DNA of 64,000 nt from UBA2040 sp002384725 (GTDB taxonomy: Bacteria > Bacteroidota > Bacteroidia > Flavobacteriales_D > Crocinitomicaceae). The notes beneath the pieces were generated by a model, which was given only the letters and a program-made list of their open reading frames with translations, made no database searches and was not told the DNA's origin. Positions 17,042-26,886 of the stretch are shown piece after piece (the stretch's first letter is position 1; every line of letters begins with the position of its first letter). The position numbers and the translations under genes are program-made. Location: NCBI GenBank assembly GCA_963926475.1, contig CAWUXE010000003.1, positions 51,067 through 115,066 of the forward strand, read 5' to 3'.

Positions 17042-18232
17042 ATGCTGTACAAAATTCTATTCAGAAATCAGGATAAAAAACAACTGATTGTTGCGATGAT
17101 TGGCGCCTTCATGGGAATTACTTTTCTCGTAACCTCTATTCACTACTTGATTAAAGTGAATGAATTTGGAAAAGGAGAAGAAATTCTTGGACCCAATACG
17201 ATCATCGTTCAAAAGAAAGTGAGCAATGCAAGTACCTTGAATTTGACCAAAACTGACTTTTCTTTAAAAGAAATCGAAAAAATCAAGGCGAAATCCTTTA
17301 TTCAAGACGTAAAACCTGTTGAAAGCAACAATTTCGATGTTTCGTTTGAAACCGATAGAACAGAAAAACTCGTTCCTTATTTCCGTTCAGATGTTTTTGT
17401 TCAAACGGTCGATGCTGACTTTTTAGATATCAAAGTTCCGAACTGGAAATGGAAAAAAGGCGATGCCTTTGTACCTATCATTCTTCCTAGAGAATTCATA
17501 GTTATGCTCAACACCTTCATGAGCGCGCAAGACATACCGCAAGTTTCGGACGATTTGGCCATGAAGTTGAAATTCAAATTCCGCCTTCGCGATCCGAATA
17601 ATTCAAGCAAGGAAGAACATGTCAACGTTCAAATCATCGGATTTACAAACGAGGTGTCTTCCATCCTAGTTCCCTCGTCGTTCATGCAATACGGAAACGA
17701 AGTGTACGCTGGTACTATCGAAAATAAAATCACCCAAATTATGATTTCCGGTAAGGAAAGTGAGTTTGGTCTGGTTGAGGAGATGCTGAAAGAACGAGGT
17801 TTGGAATCGAAAAACTCGCAAATGGTGGTTGGTCGACTGAAAAGTGTAGTTGGAACATTAATTTTCGTTGTTCTGGGCGTTTCGATAATTGCCGTTTTTG
17901 TTTCTGGTTTAGTCCTTATTCAGTATTTACAATTGTTATTATCTAGAAACGCATACGAAGTAAGAACCTTGTTACGAATGGGTTACCCACCAAAAGATTT
18001 GATTCGAAGTTTCTCCATGTATTTTATGAAAATATTTGGAATGGTTTCCGTCATCGGAGTGGGTATATTTTTCGTTTTCAAATATTTCCTCGACAACATG
18101 TTTGAGACCGGCGGATTGTACATTGGCACAGATTTAGCATGGATGTCGATAGCAGCTTTGGTTCTAGCCTATCTTCTATTTGGATTGTCAAGTTACTTCA
18201 ACGCTAAAAAAGGAATTTTTAACGAATATTAA
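17042..18232 (+). CDS. ABC transporter permease, FtsX/MacB-like
   Basis: 396 residues. One membrane helix lies near the N-terminus (VAMIGAFMGITFLVTSIHYLI, about 19-38), followed by a ~240-residue extracytoplasmic domain. Three helices at the C-terminus start near TLIFVVLGVSIIAVFVSGLV (about 275) and resume after LLSRNAYEVRTLLRMGY, the coupling helix typical of FtsX domains. This 1+3 topology is that of MacB/LolCE permeases. It partners the ATPase 4 bases upstream. The cargo cannot be read from sequence. Confidence 0.88.
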   Translation: MLYKILFRNQDKKQLIVAMIGAFMGITFLVTSIHYLIKVNEFGKGEEILGPNTIIVQKKVSNASTLNLTKTDFSLKEIEKIKAKSFIQDVKPVESNNFDVSFETDRTEKLVPYFRSDVFVQTVDADFLDIKVPNWKWKKGDAFVPIILPREFIVMLNTFMSAQDIPQVSDDLAMKLKFKFRLRDPNNSSKEEHVNVQIIGFTNEVSSILVPSSFMQYGNEVYAGTIENKITQIMISGKESEFGLVEEMLKERGLESKNSQMVVGRLKSVVGTLIFVVLGVSIIAVFVSGLVLIQYLQLLLSRNAYEVRTLLRMGYPPKDLIRSFSMYFMKIFGMVSVIGVGIFFVFKYFLDNMFETGGLYIGTDLAWMSIAALVLAYLLFGLSSYFNAKKGIFNEY

Positions 18233-18267
18233 TTGTGTTAAAGTTCTGTTAAAACGGACACGAATAC

Positions 18268-18275
18268 TAATTTTG
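18268..18275 (+). promoter_or_regulatory. -7 box for the thioredoxin-like gene
   Basis: TAATTTTG matches TAnnTTTG, 41 bases before the ATG at 18317. Confidence 0.5.
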
Positions 18276-18316
18276 TTCGTCTTTAGAAAACACATGAAAA
18301 AACAATTAATCAAACT

Positions 18317-19849
18317 ATGAAGAATTTTCTCCTACTTGTTTTTATCACCATACTGAGTTCATCCGTTGTCGGGCAAAAAATGAAATTTAAAGTAACTGGA
18401 GTTCCAGATACGACTGTTCATTTAATTAAGTATTACGGTAAGAAATTGTTGTATGCTGATACGGCCTTCATGAAAAATGGGATGGTAGAATTCAATGGTT
18501 CGAAACAAGAAGCTGGAATTATGGGCTTGTTACTCCCAGACCAAAAATATTTTGAATTCATCTACAACGCGGAGCCCGAATTGTACCTTGAAACGGACAT
18601 GAAAGATTTCATCAAAGAGATGAAGGTCAAAAAGTCCGCTGAAAACCAAGTATTCTTCGCCTATATTCATTTTTTAAGTGACAAGAAAACCTTTGCGAAC
18701 AAGTTGGTGGAAGACAGAAATTCGCAGACAGAAGGAACTCCGGAATACGAAGCAATATCGGAGAAAATAAATAGCATTTCGAAGGAGGTTTTAGTTTATC
18801 AAAAGAAATTAATCGCAGACAACTCGGACAAACTCGTTTCGAAAATTGTAAACATGTCGTTGGAAGTCGTTATTCCTGAAGCTCCAGTGGACGTAGATGG
18901 TAAGAAATTAGATTCTCTTTTCAATTACCACTATTTCTTTGGGCATTATTTCGACAATATAGACTTTACGGATGACCGTTTGGTGAACACACCAATTTTC
19001 GGAAATAAATTGGATCAGTATTTTTCCAAAACAGTAATGCTCCAGCATTGGGATACCATCGTGAAATACTCCTTTAAGTTTTGCGACAATTTGAATCCGA
19101 AATCAAAGATGTTCCAATATGCCGTTACAGAAATTATTTTGAAATACCAGAAAAGCAAAATAATGGGAATGGACAAGGTTCCAGTTTATATGTTGGATCG
19201 TTATTATTGTGCACGCAATGCCGATGGAAAATCACCTGCTTATTGGATGACAGAGGATAAATTGGAATCTGTATGTGAACATATGGATGGCAAGAAAAAC
19301 ACCGTTTTAGGTGTGGCTCCTCCAAATATCAGCTTAAGAGACACCACGGATCAAAACTGGGCCGACTTTTACAGTTTAGATGCCGAATACAAAGTTTTGT
19401 ATTTCTGGTCACCTGATTGCGGACATTGTAAAAAAGTGACACCTAAATTAGAACAACTGTATACAGAAAAATTTAAAGGGCGAAATGTAGAAGTCTTTGC
19501 AGTAAGCAAAGCGGTTGGCGCAGATTTCGAACTTTGGAAAAAATTCAGCAGAGAAAATAAACTAACGTTTACTAATGTAGCTGTTACACAAAGCTTGTAC
19601 ACTTTAGCGCAGAGTAACCCTCAAGCTGTGGTGCCTCAATACACCACCTTCGATGCTTTGAACTATCATCTTACGTATGATATTTTTGCAACGCCCCGTG
19701 TGATCGTTCTGGATAAAAACAATGTGATTATTGCAAAACAACTGACAATTTCTCAATTAGAGGATTTCATTGACCGAATGCAAAAATTAACAGATGCTAC
19801 AAAACTGTTCCCGCCAGATCCGGAAGAGGAAGAAAGTATGAAAGACTAA
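18317..19849 (+). CDS. Thioredoxin-like (TlpA/DUF5106-type) secreted protein
   Basis: 510 residues with signal peptide MKNFLLLVFITILSSSVVGQ. The N-terminal ~90 residues resemble the DUF4369-like beta domain (MKFKVTGVPDTTVHLIKYYG), followed by a helical middle of the DUF5106 type. From about residue 340 comes a thioredoxin fold with KVLYFWSPDCGHCKKVTPKL (active site C-G-H-C) and the cis-Pro-containing FATPRVIVLDKN. Likely a periplasmic thiol oxidoreductase, perhaps linked to cytochrome or cell-envelope redox. It has its own promoter and terminator. Confidence 0.9.
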   Translation: MKNFLLLVFITILSSSVVGQKMKFKVTGVPDTTVHLIKYYGKKLLYADTAFMKNGMVEFNGSKQEAGIMGLLLPDQKYFEFIYNAEPELYLETDMKDFIKEMKVKKSAENQVFFAYIHFLSDKKTFANKLVEDRNSQTEGTPEYEAISEKINSISKEVLVYQKKLIADNSDKLVSKIVNMSLEVVIPEAPVDVDGKKLDSLFNYHYFFGHYFDNIDFTDDRLVNTPIFGNKLDQYFSKTVMLQHWDTIVKYSFKFCDNLNPKSKMFQYAVTEIILKYQKSKIMGMDKVPVYMLDRYYCARNADGKSPAYWMTEDKLESVCEHMDGKKNTVLGVAPPNISLRDTTDQNWADFYSLDAEYKVLYFWSPDCGHCKKVTPKLEQLYTEKFKGRNVEVFAVSKAVGADFELWKKFSRENKLTFTNVAVTQSLYTLAQSNPQAVVPQYTTFDALNYHLTYDIFATPRVIVLDKNNVIIAKQLTISQLEDFIDRMQKLTDATKLFPPDPEEEESMKD

Positions 19850-19867
19850 TTCAAACATAAAAAAATC

Positions 19868-19895
19868 AAGACGAGTGAACAACTCGCCTTTTTTG
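19868..19895 (+). terminator. Terminator after the thioredoxin-like gene
   Basis: GACGAGT pairs with ACTCGCC (one mismatch) across a short loop and is followed by six T residues. Confidence 0.7.
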
Positions 19896-19942
19896 TTAAT
19901 AGAAACTTAATATTCCGTATAAAGAAATCGAATAGAGAGCCT

Positions 19943-19950
19943 TACCTTTG
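19943..19950 (+). promoter_or_regulatory. -7 box for the large T9SS protein gene
   Basis: TACCTTTG matches TAnnTTTG, 34 bases before the ATG at 19985. Confidence 0.6.
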
Positions 19951-19984
19951 TATTTGAAAAGAGATAAATCCAAAAAAAAAAATT

Positions 19985-22441
19985 ATGAAAAAAATTTTAC
20001 TTTTAACCACATTATTATTCACACAATTTGCGATTTCGCAGGTCATTGACGTCTTCAACTTCACAGGAGCATTAACGTCAAATGGCTGGTCTAACCATAG
20101 CGGGGTATTAGGTCAATTTACGACTTCAACAGGAAGCCTTTCTTATACTGGTTTAGTTGCTTCAACAGGAAACAAAGCTGTTTATTCAGAAACGAGCTCT
20201 GAGGATGTAAATATTCCAATCACGGTCTCTGGCGATACAGCATATATGTCTTTTATCGTTTCAGTTTTAAATACATCAGATTTATCTTCTAGTGGTGACT
20301 ATTTTATTGGAATTGGAGGAACAGCTGGATCGGGAGTTTCTGGATTGTATTCAAGAATCTACGTGAAAACGGGGGTTGGTTTAAACACCGTGAATTTCGG
20401 TATTGGAAATGCTTCAGGAGCAGCAACGTTTGATGTTGTTGACCACCCAATTGGCACTCCTGTATTTATAACAGTTAGTTTGAACAAACTTGCATCCCCT
20501 AGTGTATCGAACATGTATATTAATCCTACGCCAGGTGCAGCTATGCCTGCAACACCAACAATAACGAATAATGTAAATACTGGTTCTGTAACAGCATTTG
20601 CTTCTGTTTATTTACGTCAAGGTGGCAACACAGGAAACTTAGAATTAGACGAAATCAGAGCCGGTTCTACTTATGCTGCTGTTACTCCTGCTGGAGTTGC
20701 TAGCTGTAACATTACAGCTTCAGGTTTAGCCTCTTTAACATGTAACGACGCAAGTACAGGAGCTATCACAACGGATGATTACTTGACATTTAATTTGAAT
20801 CCTACTGGAACATTATTAGGAACAACCTATACCGTTTCTGTTTCTTCAGGAACAATCACACCAACTACAGGAACATATGGAGCAGCAACATCTTTCCAAT
20901 TACAAGCAGGTTCTGCTGGTGCAGGAAACGTAGTTGTTACTCTTACTGACGATGGAACGAGTGGATGTTCTACGACTGAAAACATTACTGATCCAGGGGC
21001 ATGTTCTTCAGCAAACCCTGATATCAATTTAAATCCAAGTGCGTTAACTGGTTTTGATCATAACGTTGGTACTCCTTCTGCTGAACAAACATTTACGGCT
21101 TCAGGTTTGGGATTGATAAGTGATATCACACTTACTGCTCCAACAAATTTTGAAATTTCTTTGACATCAGGTGCTGCATTTACCAACTCCTTGACGTTGA
21201 CACAAACAGCAGGTACTGTTGCAAACACAACTATTTACATACGTGGAAATTCAGCTACAGCTGGTACATTTAACGGAGACATTCTTGGAACATCGTCAGG
21301 TGCTGCAAATGATACAGTTCAAGTTTCTGGAACAGCGAATGACTATGTATACTCAACTATTGATTTGATATCTACTGTAGACACAAACGGAGTTGCCGTT
21401 TCATTGAACCAATTGGTTGAAGTAACTGGTGTTGTTCATTGTATTGATTTTGATGGGAATGCTGGTTACAGCATCACATTAATTGATGGTTCAATGGAAG
21501 GAATCAACTTGTTCTCTTTTGTAGATGTTTCAGGTTATACGTCACCATTGGAAGGCGATTCATTGCGTGTATTTGGTACAATTGCTCAATACAATGGTTT
21601 GCTTGAAGTTGATGCAGATTCGATTGAAGTACTTGCACAGGGAGTTGCTTTGATGGCGCCATTCGTGGTTACTGCTTTGGATGAAAGCACAGAATCTCAA
21701 ATTGTTAAAATGAATAATTTAACTTTCGTTACGCCAATCACTACTTTCCCTACAGGAAGTAATAATATTGACGTTACAGACGGAACAAATACATTTACTA
21801 TCCGAATCGATAGTGATACAGACATCCCAGGTGCAGCTGCTCCTCAAGGTCCGTTCAATGTAATCGGTATTGGTGGACAATTTGATAATTCATCTCCTTA
21901 CACTTCTGGATACCAGTTGTTTCCTTGTGGATTGATGAGCTTTCAGCCTGTGTGTGTAATTCCGTCAAATGCAACAACTACGACTAATCCTTCAACAGCA
22001 ATGGCGACAGCGATGGGTCCTGGCATCACATACCAATGGATTAACTGTACAGGTAATACAACAATTGCTGGTGCAACATCTCAATCGTATACGGCAACTG
22101 CTGCTGGCAACTATGCCGTTATTGTAATGGCTGGTTCACCTACTTGTTCTGATACGTCAAGTTGTATCGCTCTAGTAGCGTCAACACAAGGATTGAACGA
22201 AAATGCATTATTTTATGCGATCAACGTTTACCCAAATCCAGTAAAGGATGTCTTGACTATCAATAACTCGTCAAACACATCGCTTACTTTTGTTGTAGTT
22301 GATATCAATGGGAAAATAATTTCAACTGTAAACACAGTTGATAACTCAACTACGATTTCAACGTCAAACTGGAACAAAGGAGTATACTTCGTGAAGTTTA
22401 CATCTGAATCAGCAAGTGCTGTATTTAAGATTGTAAAATAA
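19985..22441 (+). CDS. Large secreted protein with OB-like module and T9SS type A sorting domain
   Basis: 818 residues, signal peptide MKKILLLTTLLFTQFAISQ. It is rich in Thr, Ser, Gly and Asn, as in surface adhesins. An N-terminal jelly-roll-like region (about 20-230) is followed by a DNINLNPS-type beta repeat (about 345-450). An OB-like module at about 455-640 includes LVEVTGVV, GDSLRVFGTIAQYNGLLEVDA and NVIGIGGQFD. The C-terminal T9SS type A domain (about 740-818) has VYPNPVKDVLTI and GVYFVKFTSE. The OB-like block resembles the N-terminus of the endonuclease I protein at 38.5-40.8 kb. No catalytic domain is recognised. Confidence 0.88.
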   Translation: MKKILLLTTLLFTQFAISQVIDVFNFTGALTSNGWSNHSGVLGQFTTSTGSLSYTGLVASTGNKAVYSETSSEDVNIPITVSGDTAYMSFIVSVLNTSDLSSSGDYFIGIGGTAGSGVSGLYSRIYVKTGVGLNTVNFGIGNASGAATFDVVDHPIGTPVFITVSLNKLASPSVSNMYINPTPGAAMPATPTITNNVNTGSVTAFASVYLRQGGNTGNLELDEIRAGSTYAAVTPAGVASCNITASGLASLTCNDASTGAITTDDYLTFNLNPTGTLLGTTYTVSVSSGTITPTTGTYGAATSFQLQAGSAGAGNVVVTLTDDGTSGCSTTENITDPGACSSANPDINLNPSALTGFDHNVGTPSAEQTFTASGLGLISDITLTAPTNFEISLTSGAAFTNSLTLTQTAGTVANTTIYIRGNSATAGTFNGDILGTSSGAANDTVQVSGTANDYVYSTIDLISTVDTNGVAVSLNQLVEVTGVVHCIDFDGNAGYSITLIDGSMEGINLFSFVDVSGYTSPLEGDSLRVFGTIAQYNGLLEVDADSIEVLAQGVALMAPFVVTALDESTESQIVKMNNLTFVTPITTFPTGSNNIDVTDGTNTFTIRIDSDTDIPGAAAPQGPFNVIGIGGQFDNSSPYTSGYQLFPCGLMSFQPVCVIPSNATTTTNPSTAMATAMGPGITYQWINCTGNTTIAGATSQSYTATAAGNYAVIVMAGSPTCSDTSSCIALVASTQGLNENALFYAINVYPNPVKDVLTINNSSNTSLTFVVVDINGKIISTVNTVDNSTTISTSNWNKGVYFVKFTSESASAVFKIVK

Positions 22442-22460
22442 ATTAAGATTGATAAAATGT

Positions 22461-22492
22461 AAAAGTCGTCTCATTCGTGGGGCGACTTTTTT
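22461..22492 (+). terminator. Terminator after the large T9SS protein gene
   Basis: AAAGTCGTCTC and GGGGCGACTTT form a stem with wobble pairs across a 5-base loop, then a T run. Confidence 0.85.
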
Positions 22493-22531
22493 CGTTTATC
22501 AAAATTTTATCATTGCAAATGAGAATTCTCC

Positions 22532-22539
22532 TATTTTTG
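22532..22539 (+). promoter_or_regulatory. -7 box for the M1 peptidase gene
   Basis: TATTTTTG matches TAnnTTTG, with a TTG 16 bases upstream (22513-22515). Its position 18 bases before ATG 22558 rules out upstream in-frame starts, which lie before the promoter. Confidence 0.65.
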
Positions 22540-22557
22540 CATATAAAACTATCCATT

Positions 22558-25533
22558 ATGAAATCCATCATTTTTATTCTTTGTGTTTCCTTGTCAAGCC
22601 TTTTGTTTGCCCAATCTGATTGGCAGCAGGAAGTGAATTATGAAATCACGGTTGCCTTAAACGATACTGCACATACCCTCGATGGAAAAATTCAAATTGA
22701 TTATCACAACAACAGCCCTCAAACATTAGATTTCATCTATATCCATTTATGGGCAAATGCATACAAAGACCATACGACAGCCTTGGGGAAACAATTGTAT
22801 CAATCCGGTAATGATATTTTGAAATTTGGTGATGATTCTTTGAAAGGAGGATATTCTAAATTGAATTTTCAATCTTCAGGAAATGACCTGAAATGGGAGC
22901 TCGACGAAAAACACCAAGACATTGCAAAGCTTTACCTTCCAAGTGGATTGAAATCAGGCGAAAGCATTATTATATCAACTCCATTTATGGTGAAAATTCC
23001 TTCTGGTGATATATCACGTTTGGGTCATGTTGGCCAATCGTATCAAATTACACAATGGTATCCAAAACCGGCAGTATATGATAAAAATGGGTGGCACCAA
23101 ATGCCTTATTTGAACCAAGGTGAGTTTTATTCTGAGTATGGTTCGTTTGACGTAAAAATTACTTTGCCGGATAACTATGTTGTTGGTTCTACAGGTGATT
23201 TACAAGGCGAAGAAGAAAAGAACTTTTTGAAAGTGAAATCGGCTGAAACACAAAGTTTTCTGAATGATCCAGAACAAACAACTCGTCCAAAAAATGAGTT
23301 TCCACCTTCTTCTACCACTACTAAAACCTTGCATTACAAACAATCAAAAGTGCACGATTTTGCTTGGTTTGCTGACAAAAGATATCTCGTACTTCAAGAC
23401 GAAGTAGAATTACCTCACTCTAAACGGATAATAACAACCTACGTTATGTTCACTCCAATAAATGCGAACTTGTGGAAGGATGCATCGGAATACATAAAAG
23501 ATGGAACCTATTATTACTCTCTTTGGAATGGCGATTATCCCTACAACCAAGTTACTGCTGTCGATGGAACAATAAGCGCTGGCGGAGGTATGGAATATCC
23601 AAATGTAACTGTAATTGGAAATTCGGGTGATGCAACAAGTTTAGAAGTGGTTATCGTGCACGAAGTAGGTCACAATTGGTTTTATGGAATTCTAGGTTCC
23701 AACGAACGTGATCATGGATGGATGGATGAAGGATTGAACACCTTGAATGAAATTCGATACATGCAAACGAAATACCCAGGAAACACACAGTTATCAGACC
23801 AAGTATTGAATGGTAAATTTCATTTCGACCATCTGGATTATCACGATCAAGCAGACATAATGTTTCAAGCTATTACTAAACTAGGTGAAGACCAACCCAT
23901 TGAAACCAAAAGTGAGGATTTTCTTGGTATCAACTACGGAATTGTCATGTATCAAAAAACTGGCTTGATTTTCCATTATTTAAAAAGCTATTTGGGAGAT
24001 GAGATGTTTGACAAAAGCATGTCGGCCTATTATGAAAAATGGAAGTTCAGACATCCACAACCAGAGGATTTACAAGCGGTTATTGAATCTGTATCGGGCA
24101 AAAAAACGGACTGGTTCTTTCATGATTTAATTCAAACGACCAATCATATCGACTATAAAATTTGTAAACTTAAGGGTGACGAGGTAACGGTTAAAAATAG
24201 CGGACAAGTGAATGGTCCAATTCCAGTTAAACTATACAACAAGGACGGACATTCAGAAACCATTTGGTTTGAACCAGGAACCGGAAAAAGGACACAAACC
24301 TTTACAGGACACAAATACGACCTGGCGATAATTGACTCAACCAATCACATCCCCGAAGTGAACCGCAGCAACAATGTGTTTTCTAACCGAAAAATATTAT
24401 TCAAAAAGATCGAGCCTTTGACCTTAGAGCCATTCATTGGAAATAATGACCTTAATAAAACCAATCTTTTCTGGTCTCCGATGTTAGCCTATAATAAAGG
24501 TGATAATTTGATGATAGGAGCTGCATTTCACAATATAGCCGTGACGAATAACCCTTATCAATATTATATCGCACCCATGTATTCTTTCAACCGTCAGATG
24601 GTTTCAGGTCAGGTAGATTTTCACTATACTTTTTTACCTGCTCGATTTGTGAAACAAACAAAACTCGGTATCGGTGGACGCACTTTTAAATTGGAAGACG
24701 CTGTAAAAGGGAACAATAACTTTTATGCGGCGCTTACTCCCTACCTTATTATGAATCTTGGGAATCGAGGAAATACGCATCCTTGGAGCCACGAATTAAT
24801 GTTCAAAGGATTGTTTCGTCAAGATGAGCCTCGAGTAATACCAAACCAGCAATCGTATGGAGGTTATGGAAACTACAAAATTGATTTTTTCAGAGCGGAC
24901 CATCATTGGCAAACGCAATTTAGAGCCGATTATCATAGAAATGAAGGTTTGAATACGAATGCAACAAGAGCTATGGTTGCATCAACCTATCGTTATCGAT
25001 ACTTGAAAAACAAAATAAAGTCTTGGCTTGAGGTGCGCGTTTTCGGAGGGAAAGTATTGGAGATTAAAAACGCGAATTTGACAAATGGAGAAAATAGTTT
25101 CGCCTTGGCTGGATCTAATGGAGCCCAAGATTTATTTTTCGATGACCTGTTCTTCAATCGTTCAAGAATAGCATTGGCGCAATACACACAACGCTCCAGT
25201 AACCAAGGTGGATTCAATTCTACAACTTCATACGGTTATTCCAACGATTGGATGTTCACTGGAAATTTATATCTCGATATTCCTGTCAAAAAAGTGCCAG
25301 CCGGTGTATTCTTAGACTATGGTATTTTCCCAAGTGGCCTTTCGACAGAAGCTGCATGGAACTTTGGTGTGGCCTTGCGGATTCCAAAAATAATGCAAGT
25401 TTCATTCCCAATCTTTATGAGTAACAATATAGCAAGTTATTACAGCACCGCAGACTATTTGAAGCGCATTCGATTTACTTTAAACATGAACTTGAACACT
25501 TACTCACCAAAAATTAAAAGTTTAAGAATATGA
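22558..25533 (+). CDS. M1-family zinc metallopeptidase, secreted
   Basis: 991 residues from ATG 22558, where the signal peptide MKSIIFILCVSLSSLLFAQ starts. The zinc site HExxH-x18-E is complete: H368, E369, H372 (HEVGH) and E391 (in HGWMDEGLN). The substrate motif is GGGMEYP, in the place of GAMEN. After the helical domain, about 350 residues form a long beta-rich C-terminal region (FRQDEPRVIPNQQSYGGYG and similar), common in Bacteroidota M1 proteins. Likely an aminopeptidase at the cell envelope. It overlaps the next gene by 4 bases. Confidence 0.93.
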   Translation: MKSIIFILCVSLSSLLFAQSDWQQEVNYEITVALNDTAHTLDGKIQIDYHNNSPQTLDFIYIHLWANAYKDHTTALGKQLYQSGNDILKFGDDSLKGGYSKLNFQSSGNDLKWELDEKHQDIAKLYLPSGLKSGESIIISTPFMVKIPSGDISRLGHVGQSYQITQWYPKPAVYDKNGWHQMPYLNQGEFYSEYGSFDVKITLPDNYVVGSTGDLQGEEEKNFLKVKSAETQSFLNDPEQTTRPKNEFPPSSTTTKTLHYKQSKVHDFAWFADKRYLVLQDEVELPHSKRIITTYVMFTPINANLWKDASEYIKDGTYYYSLWNGDYPYNQVTAVDGTISAGGGMEYPNVTVIGNSGDATSLEVVIVHEVGHNWFYGILGSNERDHGWMDEGLNTLNEIRYMQTKYPGNTQLSDQVLNGKFHFDHLDYHDQADIMFQAITKLGEDQPIETKSEDFLGINYGIVMYQKTGLIFHYLKSYLGDEMFDKSMSAYYEKWKFRHPQPEDLQAVIESVSGKKTDWFFHDLIQTTNHIDYKICKLKGDEVTVKNSGQVNGPIPVKLYNKDGHSETIWFEPGTGKRTQTFTGHKYDLAIIDSTNHIPEVNRSNNVFSNRKILFKKIEPLTLEPFIGNNDLNKTNLFWSPMLAYNKGDNLMIGAAFHNIAVTNNPYQYYIAPMYSFNRQMVSGQVDFHYTFLPARFVKQTKLGIGGRTFKLEDAVKGNNNFYAALTPYLIMNLGNRGNTHPWSHELMFKGLFRQDEPRVIPNQQSYGGYGNYKIDFFRADHHWQTQFRADYHRNEGLNTNATRAMVASTYRYRYLKNKIKSWLEVRVFGGKVLEIKNANLTNGENSFALAGSNGAQDLFFDDLFFNRSRIALAQYTQRSSNQGGFNSTTSYGYSNDWMFTGNLYLDIPVKKVPAGVFLDYGIFPSGLSTEAAWNFGVALRIPKIMQVSFPIFMSNNIASYYSTADYLKRIRFTLNMNLNTYSPKIKSLRI

Positions 25534-26846
25534 TGCGATTTTTCGGCATACTTCTTTTTGTTCTTCTTTCTGCCACTTCAATTGGTCAAGATCGATTTAA
25601 ACTCATGAACCAATATTTTGATTCTGTTGTCAAATACGACGAAGGAATGGGAAGTATTGCCATTTTTGAAGATGGAAAAGAACAGTTCCGAAGAATTTAC
25701 GGGTATGCCGACAAGGCAAAAAAGAAAAAGGCCAATAAGAAAACGAAATATAGGATTGGTTCAATTTCCAAAACTTTTACAGCGGTCTGTATCATGCAAA
25801 TGGTGGATGAAGGAAGAATAAAACTAGATCATAAACTGGCCGTGTTTTATCCTGATTTACCCAATGCAGATAAAATTTCAATCGAACAATTACTTAGACA
25901 TCGTTCTGGCCTGCACAATTTTTTGGACGATGATGACTATACAGATTATCTGAAAGAAGAACAATCACGTGATGCGCACATGAAACGTTTCATAGAAAAA
26001 GGAGTTGATTTCGAACCCGGCGAAAAGTATAGCTATTCGAATACTAACTACGTGTTGCTCGCTTTCATTTGTGAAGATGTGGACCGTAAATCATTTTCTG
26101 AAATTTTAAGCAAACGGATAACGAAACCCTTGAAACTAAAAAACACGCAGCACACAGGAGGGTATAATCTGAAGAACAAAGAAGCACTTTCCTACTATTG
26201 GTCGGGCGAATGGCAAAATGGATGGCAAACACATGGAAGCGTCAGCATAGGAGCTGGCTCGTTGATCAGTACTGTTAGTGATTTAAATCGTTTTTTCTGC
26301 GCATTGGAGAATGAAAAATTAGTCTCTGCTCCTGCTTATGAAAAAATGAAAACGATGGTAGAAGGATATGGACTTGGCCTTTTCTCTATCCCATGGAAAG
26401 AAGATGTAGGTTACGGTCATACAGGAGGAATAGATGGTTTTCAATCTGTTTTGGCCTATTTCCCTGAACACAAAGTGTATATTGCCTTCTGTGGAAACGG
26501 CATTAAATTGGCAAGAAATGAGATCGTTCTTACTGCTTTGGGCATGTACTTCAAGGAAACGACTGTTATTCCCGACTTATCGTCAAAAGAGAGTCTTTTA
26601 ATTAAAGATGTAATGCAATATGTTGGAAAATACAAGAGTGCAGATATTGACTTGGAAATTGAAATTTCGGGATCCAATGGTGTTTTGAGTGCACAAGCTA
26701 CAGGTCAATCTATTTTTCCTTTGACAGCAGAGGATGAAAACACCTTCATTTTTAAACCAGCGGGAATTACAATGCGTTTTGACCTAAATACTTCTAGTTT
26801 TATTCTGGAACAAGGTGGTGGGAAGTTTGTTTTTCAAAAGAAATAG
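25530..26846 (+). CDS. Beta-lactamase-fold serine hydrolase (class C/DD-peptidase-like)
   Basis: 438 residues with signal peptide (MMRFFGILLFVLLSATSIGQ). The nucleophile motif is S78-I-S-K81 in YRIGSISKTFTA, the second motif is Y-S-N (KYSYSNTNYVLLAF), and the third is H-T-G (YGHTGGIDGF). These are the signatures of the Beta-lactamase (AmpC/D-aminopeptidase-like) family. A ~100-residue C-terminal beta domain follows. ATG overlaps the M1 peptidase stop (ATGA), so the two hydrolases are co-translated and may act in one peptide-degrading step. Substrate unknown; antibiotic resistance should not be assumed. Confidence 0.92.
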   Translation: MMRFFGILLFVLLSATSIGQDRFKLMNQYFDSVVKYDEGMGSIAIFEDGKEQFRRIYGYADKAKKKKANKKTKYRIGSISKTFTAVCIMQMVDEGRIKLDHKLAVFYPDLPNADKISIEQLLRHRSGLHNFLDDDDYTDYLKEEQSRDAHMKRFIEKGVDFEPGEKYSYSNTNYVLLAFICEDVDRKSFSEILSKRITKPLKLKNTQHTGGYNLKNKEALSYYWSGEWQNGWQTHGSVSIGAGSLISTVSDLNRFFCALENEKLVSAPAYEKMKTMVEGYGLGLFSIPWKEDVGYGHTGGIDGFQSVLAYFPEHKVYIAFCGNGIKLARNEIVLTALGMYFKETTVIPDLSSKESLLIKDVMQYVGKYKSADIDLEIEISGSNGVLSAQATGQSIFPLTAEDENTFIFKPAGITMRFDLNTSSFILEQGGGKFVFQKK

Positions 26847-26886
26847 TAATGGCCTGCCCTACTCGTTTTAAGTTTGTTTGGTGCTG

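Noticed and set aside
25530..26846. Possible beta-lactamase resistance gene
   Set aside because: The S-x-x-K, Y-S-N and H-T-G motifs fit a broad serine-hydrolase family. The gene is coupled to a peptidase, so antibiotic resistance is not supported.
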